This document shows, one piece after another, positions 33,751 to 39,559 of a stretch of DNA of 39,559 bases; position 1 is the first letter of the stretch; the number at the start of each line of letters is the position of its first letter. The translations under genes and the position numbers were made by a program. The stretch is taken from positions 1 to 39,559 of the forward strand of contig JAOPZM010000025.1 in the NCBI GenBank assembly GCA_025964115.1, in the 5' to 3' direction. The stretch is from Solirubrobacterales bacterium. GTDB lineage: Bacteria > Actinomycetota > Thermoleophilia > Solirubrobacterales > Solirubrobacteraceae. The notes under the pieces were generated by a model that worked only from the letters and a program-made list of their open reading frames with translations, was not told the DNA's origin and made no database searches.

Positions 33751-35799
33751 ATGTCGACACCCTCGATAGCAGCCCCCACAGCGCACGTCATCGAGCGCTC
33801 ACGGGCAGGCGGCGAGCGCCTGCACCGGCTCCTCCGGGGGAGCGAGGCAGACCCGGCGTGGTCGCGTCCGCTGCTGTGGCTCGTCGCGCTCCTCGCCGGC
33901 GTGCTGACGCTCTGGGGCCTGACCCGCAACGGGTATGCCAACACGTACTACGCCGAGGCCGCCCAGGCCGCGAGCCGGAGCTGGACGGCGTGGCTGACCA
34001 ACGCGATCGACGTGAGCGGGTCGGACAGCCTCGACAAGGGTCCGCTCTCGAACATGCTCATGGGGCTCTCCGGCCGCCTGTTCGGGTTCTCGAGCTTCAG
34101 CATGCTCCTGCCCGAGGCATTGTCCGGCATCGCCTCGGTGCTCCTCCTGCACAACCTCGTGAAGCGAACGCTTGGACACAGGGTGGCCCTCTTGGCGGCG
34201 CTGATGCTCGCCCTCACGCCGATCTTCGTCGCGATGAGTCGCTTCAACAATCCCGACGCGCTGCTCGTGCTATGCGAGGTGGCAGCCGCCTGGGCGCTCG
34301 TGCGGGCCCTCGAGTCCGGGCGCACGCGACACGTGGTCCTGTGCGGCGTGTTCGTCGGTCTCGCGTTCAACGTGAAGATGCTCCAGGCCTACCTGATCGT
34401 TCCCGGCCTGGCGCTCACCCTCCTGCTCGCGGGACGGGGAGCACTGCGAAGGCGCATGGCGCAGACGGCGGCCGGCGCGGGGGCGATGCTCGCGGTCAGC
34501 TTCGCCTGGTATGGGACGATGATGCTGCTGCCGGCCGCTGATCGCCCATGGGTGGGAGACACGACCGACAACTCCTGGCTGACGCTCCTGTTCGGCGCCA
34601 ACGGCCTCTCTCGCGTGTCCGGCGAAGGTGGCGGCGTCGGGACCAACTTCGGAGGCGAACCCGGCCTCCTGCGGATGTTCAACTCGGCCGTCGGCGGCCA
34701 GATCGCGTGGCTGCTCCCACTGGCCCTCGCTGGACTCGCGCTCGGGCTGTGGTCGCGTCGCCGCTCGGCGCGGGGCGACCTGGCACGCTCCGCGTACGTG
34801 CTGTGGGGAGCCTGGGGCCTGGTCTCATGGGCGGTCTTCAGCTTCTCCAAGGGCGTCTTCCACCCCTACTACACGACCGCGCTGGCGCCGGCCGTGGCTG
34901 TCCTCGCCGCCGGTGGCCTGGTCGTGATGTGGGACCGCTCGCGGCGCTCGGCCCGATGGGCCGCCGCTCTCTCGCTGGCCGTTATCGGCACCGCGGCCCT
35001 CTCTGCGTCGCTGCTAGGCCGCTCGGCCGGCTTCGTGCCGTGGCTCGCGCCGCTCGCGGTCGCGCTCTCCCTGCTGGCGGCCGCCGCGCTGATGCTCCCG
35101 CACATGAGAGCTCTCGCCGGAGCGGCCCACCCGCCGCGTGCGAGCGCTCGTGTGGCCGCGATCGCCGCGTTGCTGGCGGTTCTTGCGGGACCCGCGTCCT
35201 ACTCCGTGGCCACGGCGGGCCGGTCACTCACAGGCAGCAATCCGCTCGCCGGCCCTGCCGCAGTCTCGGCCGCCGGGTTCGGCGGCGGCGCACCGACGGG
35301 TGGTGAGCGCGTGGCAAGCCGACATGGGACCCCACCTCTCGGCACGCCGCTCGGCACCGGGACGACCTCAGCCGGTCGCGGTGCGGCCTTCAACGGTGCG
35401 AGGGGCGCCGCCGCGGGGGGCATGGGCGAATCGGTGAGCAAGGCCACGATCAGCTACCTCGAGGCGCATCAGGGAGCCGCCCGCTTCATGGTCGCTGCAG
35501 TCGGCTCGCACACGGCCGCAGCCATCGCGCTTCAGAGCGGACGGAACGTGATCGACATGGGCGGCTTCATGGGCTCAGACCCGAGCCCGAGCCTCTCGCA
35601 GCTCAAGCAGCTGGTGAGCAGCGGGCAGTTGCATTACGTCCTGCTGAGCTCCACCCGCAACGGCGCCGGCGGCTTCGGCTTCTCGACCTCCGCCACTCAG
35701 GTACGCAACAGCTGGATCGAAAGCCACGGCAAGGTGATCAAGGTCGCCGGGGAGACCACCACGGGCGCGACGCTCTATCACCTCGCCGGCGCCGTGTAG
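33751..35799 (+). CDS. Family 39 glycosyltransferase (ArnT/PMT-like, YkcB-like) multi-TM protein
   Basis: LTRNGYANTYYAEAAQAASRSWTAWLTNAIDVSGSDSLDKGPLSNMLMGLSGRLFGFS; many TMs; C-terminal soluble domain. Confidence 0.9.
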   Translation: MSTPSIAAPTAHVIERSRAGGERLHRLLRGSEADPAWSRPLLWLVALLAGVLTLWGLTRNGYANTYYAEAAQAASRSWTAWLTNAIDVSGSDSLDKGPLSNMLMGLSGRLFGFSSFSMLLPEALSGIASVLLLHNLVKRTLGHRVALLAALMLALTPIFVAMSRFNNPDALLVLCEVAAAWALVRALESGRTRHVVLCGVFVGLAFNVKMLQAYLIVPGLALTLLLAGRGALRRRMAQTAAGAGAMLAVSFAWYGTMMLLPAADRPWVGDTTDNSWLTLLFGANGLSRVSGEGGGVGTNFGGEPGLLRMFNSAVGGQIAWLLPLALAGLALGLWSRRRSARGDLARSAYVLWGAWGLVSWAVFSFSKGVFHPYYTTALAPAVAVLAAGGLVVMWDRSRRSARWAAALSLAVIGTAALSASLLGRSAGFVPWLAPLAVALSLLAAAALMLPHMRALAGAAHPPRASARVAAIAALLAVLAGPASYSVATAGRSLTGSNPLAGPAAVSAAGFGGGAPTGGERVASRHGTPPLGTPLGTGTTSAGRGAAFNGARGAAAGGMGESVSKATISYLEAHQGAARFMVAAVGSHTAAAIALQSGRNVIDMGGFMGSDPSPSLSQLKQLVSSGQLHYVLLSSTRNGAGGFGFSTSATQVRNSWIESHGKVIKVAGETTTGATLYHLAGAV

Positions 35800-35817
35800 A
35801 TCAGGCCCGCGCGCCGG

Positions 35818-36831
35818 TCATTCGAGCAGCTCCAGCACCGCCTGCTCGACGCGTGCACGCGTGCGCACGTCGTCGAGATCAGGGCCGTCGCGGGAGCCGC
35901 CGAGCGCCTCGGAGATCGTGTTGCCGGCGTGATAGCGGTCGATCACGCGGGGGTCGATGTAGGAGGCACGGCAGACGGCGGGCGTGTTCCCCAGATAGGC
36001 TGCGACCGTCTTCACCCCAGCGCGGACGACGCGCTCGCGTGCCGCCCTGCCCCTCGGCTCCGCCGGCTCGACCGCGAGCGCCACGGCGGCCAGGACGGTG
36101 GCGTTCCATGTGCGGAAGTCCTTCGCCGTGAACTCCCCGCCGCTCGCCCGCTTGACGTAGTCGTTGACGTCTTCGGAGTGAATCTCGGCCCAGCTTCCGT
36201 TCGAGCGGTGAACGAACAGCTGCGCCCCTCCCCCGCGCCGGCCCTTCAGCGACGCTACGACCTCGAGAGCCGGTTCGTCACGGATTTCCTGCACGCGTCT
36301 CACACCGGACTTGGCCGTGTAGTCGAACACGAGCGCACCGTCACGAACGGACACATGACGCCTGAGCATCGTCGTGAGTCCGTAGGATTCGTTGCGTTCG
36401 GCATAGTCCTCCGTGCCGACCCGGAAGAAGCCCAGGTCGAGGAGCCTCACCACGCAAGCCAGGACCCTGCGCCGCGTCAGGCCCTCGCCCGCCAGGTCTT
36501 TCGCGACGCGCCGACGCAGCTTCGGAAGCGCCCTCCCGAATGAGGTCATCGAGTCGAACTTGAGGCGGTCGCGATGGGCTCGCCATCGGTCGTGATACAG
36601 GTACTGCTTGCGTCCGGCTGCGTCGATGCCCGTCGCCTGAAGGTGACCCTGCGGGTCAAGGCAGACCAATGCGTCGCGCCACGCCGGCGGGATCGCCAGC
36701 TGCGCGATCCTCGCAAGCACCTCGGGATCATCTACGCGGGCGCCATCCGGGTCGACGTATTCGAAGCCGCGGCCGCGGCGCCGGCGGCTGATCCCCGGGC
36801 TGGCACAGTCCGATCGGCGGAGTCTCGGCAC
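35818..36831 (-). CDS. DNA topoisomerase IB (eukaryotic/poxvirus type)
   Basis: IPPAWRDALVCLDPQGHLQATGIDAAGRKQYLYHDRWRAHRDRLKFDSM; VGTEDYAERNESYGLTTM; catalytic region AVCRASYIDPRVIDRY. Confidence 0.93.
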   Translation of the reverse strand: MPRLRRSDCASPGISRRRRGRGFEYVDPDGARVDDPEVLARIAQLAIPPAWRDALVCLDPQGHLQATGIDAAGRKQYLYHDRWRAHRDRLKFDSMTSFGRALPKLRRRVAKDLAGEGLTRRRVLACVVRLLDLGFFRVGTEDYAERNESYGLTTMLRRHVSVRDGALVFDYTAKSGVRRVQEIRDEPALEVVASLKGRRGGGAQLFVHRSNGSWAEIHSEDVNDYVKRASGGEFTAKDFRTWNATVLAAVALAVEPAEPRGRAARERVVRAGVKTVAAYLGNTPAVCRASYIDPRVIDRYHAGNTISEALGGSRDGPDLDDVRTRARVEQAVLELLE

Positions 36832-36890
36832 CGGCAGCCTCTACCCGGGGACTGGGCGTTTTGCACTCGGTGGCGGGAGCCTTGATGAAG

Positions 36891-36916
36891 GTTTGCCACG
36901 CGTGGCGCGCGGGAAT
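36891..36916 (+). promoter_or_regulatory. Candidate general-stress (SigB/SigF-like) promoter
   Basis: GTTTGC-N14-GGGAAT, with perfect palindrome GCCACGCGTGGC (36895-36906) in the spacer; upstream of the DUF2795 gene. Confidence 0.45.
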
Positions 36917-36972
36917 GAGTGAGTGAGCGGACGTCCGGATCATCGACAGGGAAATCAAACGAGGAGAGTGAA

Positions 36973-37161
36973 TTGCTAGCCAACCCGATCGACATACAGC
37001 GCCATCTGAAAGGCGTGGATTACCCGGCGGACCGCGACGAGCTGTTGGAGACGGCCCGTTCGGAGGACGCCCCGCTCGAGGTTCTGGAGGCACTCGAAAG
37101 CCTTCCGGAGGACGAGGAGTTCGACGGCCCAGACCAGGTCATGGAGACGATCGAGCACTGA
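36973..37161 (+). CDS. DUF2795 domain protein
   Basis: gaggagag RBS, TTG start; LLANPIDIQRHLKGVDYPADRDELLETARSEDAPLEVLEALESLPEDEEFDGPDQVMETI. Confidence 0.85.
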   Translation: MLANPIDIQRHLKGVDYPADRDELLETARSEDAPLEVLEALESLPEDEEFDGPDQVMETIEH

Positions 37162-37390
37162 GCCCGGCACGCGCGGGCGTCGCTGGGCCGTGACGCTGCG
37201 CCTCTCCGTTTCACGGTTTCACCAATAAGCCGGTGCGGGAGGAGCTGTTCTGCGTGGCTTGCGCGCGAACCATATCGTCGAGATGAAGAGCCGACGGTGC
37301 GCCTGTCGACTCGACAATCCTCTCCGGCACGCTGGAGACCGAGCAGACCGTGACCGCGAACGAGCGCGCCCAGCCGCCGCTCGGTATGCG

Positions 37391-38020
37391 TCAGGCTGCG
37401 GCCTCGGCGATCGCATGCGCGAGCGCGGCACGGCCATCGTGGAGCACCGGCTCGCCGTGGGAGACGAGTACGCGCTCGATCGGCAGCTCGAGCAGCGGCC
37501 CGAGTACGGCTGCCAGCCCGGGCCGGTTGACGTGGACGCCCTCGAGCCAGCTCTGCGGACACAGGCGTAGGCCGACGCCCGACACCACGATCAGCCGATC
37601 GCCGGCCACGAGCGTCGAGACCGCCGGCAGCCAGAACAGCGTCTCGCCGGCCCCTCGCAGCGGCCGCGGCTTGACGCCCGCCGGTATGGCGTTCCAGGCT
37701 CTCGTCGTGTTGGGCCGGTAGCGCTCGGCGAGCTCCTCGCGGTCGCGGCGGTGCCAGTGGATCGTCGTGAGGATGCTGACCGGGCGCCCGTCTACGCGCC
37801 CGTCGAGCCATCGCAGGAAGTCCTCGCGCCCTACCGAGGGGAGCAGCGGATCGATGAGCGTGACGACATCGGGCTGCTCGTAGAGGACGGACCCGACCAT
37901 CTGGCCCCAGTCACCCGAGCTTCCGGGCTCGGCCGTCGGACTCCAGTCGGGGTGGGGCGCGGTCCAGCGGACCAGGCCGGGGACGATCTCCACTGCCTCG
38001 CCGGAGGGGCTCGTGTTCAC
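37391..38020 (-). CDS. Metallo-beta-lactamase-fold-like protein
   Basis: VEIVPGLVRWTAPHPDW...SVLYEQPDVVTLIDPLLP...SILTTIHWHRRDREELAERY; ERVLVSHGEPVLHDG; GTG start overlapping the TetR stop. Confidence 0.75.
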   Translation of the reverse strand: MNTSPSGEAVEIVPGLVRWTAPHPDWSPTAEPGSSGDWGQMVGSVLYEQPDVVTLIDPLLPSVGREDFLRWLDGRVDGRPVSILTTIHWHRRDREELAERYRPNTTRAWNAIPAGVKPRPLRGAGETLFWLPAVSTLVAGDRLIVVSGVGLRLCPQSWLEGVHVNRPGLAAVLGPLLELPIERVLVSHGEPVLHDGRAALAHAIAEAAA

Positions 38021-38595
38021 GAGCCGTGGGACAAGGCCGAACGGACAGCCGCGACGGCGCAAGCACCCGCGTGCTCGAGCGGCTCGGTGCTGCGCATTGC
38101 GCGGCTGAAGATGAACGCGCCCTCGAGCAGGCAGAGCATCGAGAGCGCCAGCTCGCGAGCCTGTTCGTGCGGGATCCCGCCGGCCACGAAGTACGCGCTC
38201 GCTGCGTCGATCCAGCTGTCGAAGACCTCGGCGGTCGCCTTGCGCAGCGGGTCATTGGTGCTTGCGACCTCCAGCGCGACCGTGGCGATCGGGCACGCGT
38301 CGGCGTAATCGGTTTCGCGCAACGTCTCCGCCGCACCGCTGAAGAAGTCGCCGACCGCCGTGATCGGATCCGGCGCCTGCATCGCGATGGTCGCGAACAG
38401 CTGGAGATACAGACCGCCCGACCAGCGAATCACCTCCTCGCCGAGCTGCTCCTTCCCACCAGGGAAGAAGTGGTAGAGGGAGCCGAAGGGGGCGCTCGCC
38501 ATCGCGGCGATCTGCTTGACGCCGGTGCCCGTGTACCCCTGTCGGCGAAACAGCTCGGCGCTCGAATCCATGATCCGTTCCTTGGTGTCAGTCAC
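38017..38595 (-). CDS. TetR family regulator, LmrA/YxaF-like subgroup
   Basis: TKERIMDSSAELFRRQGYTGTGVKQIAAMASAPFGSLYHFFPGGKEQLGEEVI. Confidence 0.92.
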   Translation of the reverse strand: MTDTKERIMDSSAELFRRQGYTGTGVKQIAAMASAPFGSLYHFFPGGKEQLGEEVIRWSGGLYLQLFATIAMQAPDPITAVGDFFSGAAETLRETDYADACPIATVALEVASTNDPLRKATAEVFDSWIDAASAYFVAGGIPHEQARELALSMLCLLEGAFIFSRAMRSTEPLEHAGACAVAAVRSALSHGS

Positions 38596-38644
38596 CGCGA
38601 CCTCCGCTCTCGGCTGTTCGCTCAGAATGATAGGCTCCTCTCAC

Positions 38645-38656
38645 TAGAACGATCTA
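38645..38656. promoter_or_regulatory. Candidate LmrA/YxaF-type TetR operator
   Basis: TAGAACGATCTA, near-palindrome in the divergent TetR / alpha-beta hydrolase intergenic region. Confidence 0.45.
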
Positions 38657-38689
38657 TCAAATCCGCGAAGCGACGGCCGGAGGTGCGCT

Positions 38690-39526
38690 ATGCCCGCGGT
38701 GGAGCTGACGGCAGGCACGATCGACTACGAGGACACGGGCGGAGACGGCCCTGTGATCGTTCTGCTGCACGGGCTGATCATGGACGGCTCGCTATGGCGT
38801 CACGTCGTCGAGGATCTGCGTGGCGACTATAGGTGCGTGCTGCCCACGCTGCCGCTAGGCGCGCATCGCCGGCCGATGCGAGCGGACGCCGACCTCTCGA
38901 TGCGTGGAATCGCCGAGATCGCGGGAGAGTTCATGGAGTCGCTGGATCTGCGTGACGTGACCCTGGCGATGAACGACTGGGGCGGGGCCCAGCTGCTGGT
39001 CGGCGGCGCGCACGACGGGCGCATCTCTCGGCTTGCCCTCTGCTCGTGCGAGGCCTTCGACAACGTACCGCCGAAAGGGGCTGCCCGAATGCTCCCCTAT
39101 CTCGCGCGCGTGCCGGGCGGCCTGGCCGCCGCGCTGCTGCCGTTTCGCTTCGATCGGCTGCGACGGCTGCCGATGACCTACGGACCGCTGAGCAAGCGGC
39201 CCGTGCCGCGGGAGGTGATGGACCTTTGGTTCGCTCCGGTGGCCGAGCAGCGGGAGATCCGGCGTGACCTGAGGAAGTACGTAGCCAGCTCGGCGCAGGG
39301 TCGTCGCGATCTGATGGAGGCGACCGGCGCGCTCGGCTCCTTCGACCGCCCCGCGCTCGTTGCGTGGGCGACCGAGGACCGCCTGATGCCACGCGAGCAT
39401 GGACGCCGGCTCGCACAGCTGCTGCCGCAGGCGCAGCTGGTGGAGATCGCGGACTCCTACACGCTGATCCCGGAGGACCAGCCGGCGACGCTAGCCGCGA
39501 ACATCCGCGGGCTCATGTCCCGCTGA
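38690..39526 (+). CDS. Alpha/beta-fold hydrolase
   Basis: DGPVIVLLHGLIMDGSLWRHVVEDL; VTLAMNDWGGAQLLVGGA; PALVAWATEDRLMPREHGRRLAQLLP. Confidence 0.9.
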   Translation: MPAVELTAGTIDYEDTGGDGPVIVLLHGLIMDGSLWRHVVEDLRGDYRCVLPTLPLGAHRRPMRADADLSMRGIAEIAGEFMESLDLRDVTLAMNDWGGAQLLVGGAHDGRISRLALCSCEAFDNVPPKGAARMLPYLARVPGGLAAALLPFRFDRLRRLPMTYGPLSKRPVPREVMDLWFAPVAEQREIRRDLRKYVASSAQGRRDLMEATGALGSFDRPALVAWATEDRLMPREHGRRLAQLLPQAQLVEIADSYTLIPEDQPATLAANIRGLMSR

Positions 39527-39559
39527 TCGGCAGGCGCACGTCCGCCTGCGCGCTCCTCA

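Noticed and set aside
35752-35799. TTTGATLYHL near the GT39 C-terminus as an ApbE flavinylation site
   Set aside because: Contains TGAT but lacks the leading Asp and the following Thr/Ser of the flavinylation motif and is not in an FMN_bind domain
37162-37390. Possible small gene or RNA between DUF2795 and MBL genes
   Set aside because: No tRNA or ncRNA fold recognised; ORFs are shadows; only a short GCCCG/CGGGC inverted repeat
1-39559. CRISPR arrays, IS elements, prophage genes, tRNA and rRNA genes
   Set aside because: No regularly spaced repeats, transposase or integrase motifs, or RNA gene signatures seen by eye

Overview
GC-rich window that looks like actinobacterial chromosome. The gene families and the lineage-flavoured secreted protein suggest Thermoleophilia/Solirubrobacterales, but this is inference. 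I support about 37 protein-coding genes. No rRNA, tRNA, CRISPR array or insertion sequence was recognised. The left part is mixed chromosomal content: F420/LLM oxidoreductase, a DrrA-DrrB-type ABC fusion, SDRs, UspA, TetR regulators, a large secreted esterase, a His-rich lipoprotein, an Fn3 secreted protein, DUF1275, a dienelactone hydrolase, an ECF sigma fused to a membrane anti-sigma-like tail, a P-type ATPase, a SpoIIE/STAS module, a class-III aminotransferase and a HAD-IIA phosphatase. The most interesting region is about 25.4-35.8 kb. It holds a YceI protein, a response regulator/histidine kinase pair, a STAS protein, a ferric-reductase-like membrane protein, a ferredoxin reductase, a CxxHxxC..CP ferredoxin, a Ser/Lys/Glu-rich membrane protein, ApbE, a GT2 and a GT39, largely as start/stop-overlapping genes. 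Two promoters in this region, about 100 bp upstream of yceI and of the Ser/Lys/Glu-rich gene, share a near-identical 11-bp-period direct repeat (CTCAGGnTnCTCTCAG), the spacing expected for an OmpR/PhoB-type regulator. This suggests one regulon coupling extracytoplasmic electron transfer, flavinylation and surface glycosylation. Smaller observations include a two-sided MarR deletion scar, a PucR-type HTH remnant ended by a point stop, a general-stress-sigma-like promoter with a 12-bp palindrome in its spacer upstream of a DUF2795 gene, a 13-bp perfect hairpin followed by an in-frame protein-like stretch after a stop codon, and several candidate TetR operators. All family calls are from reading motifs by eye; no database search was run.
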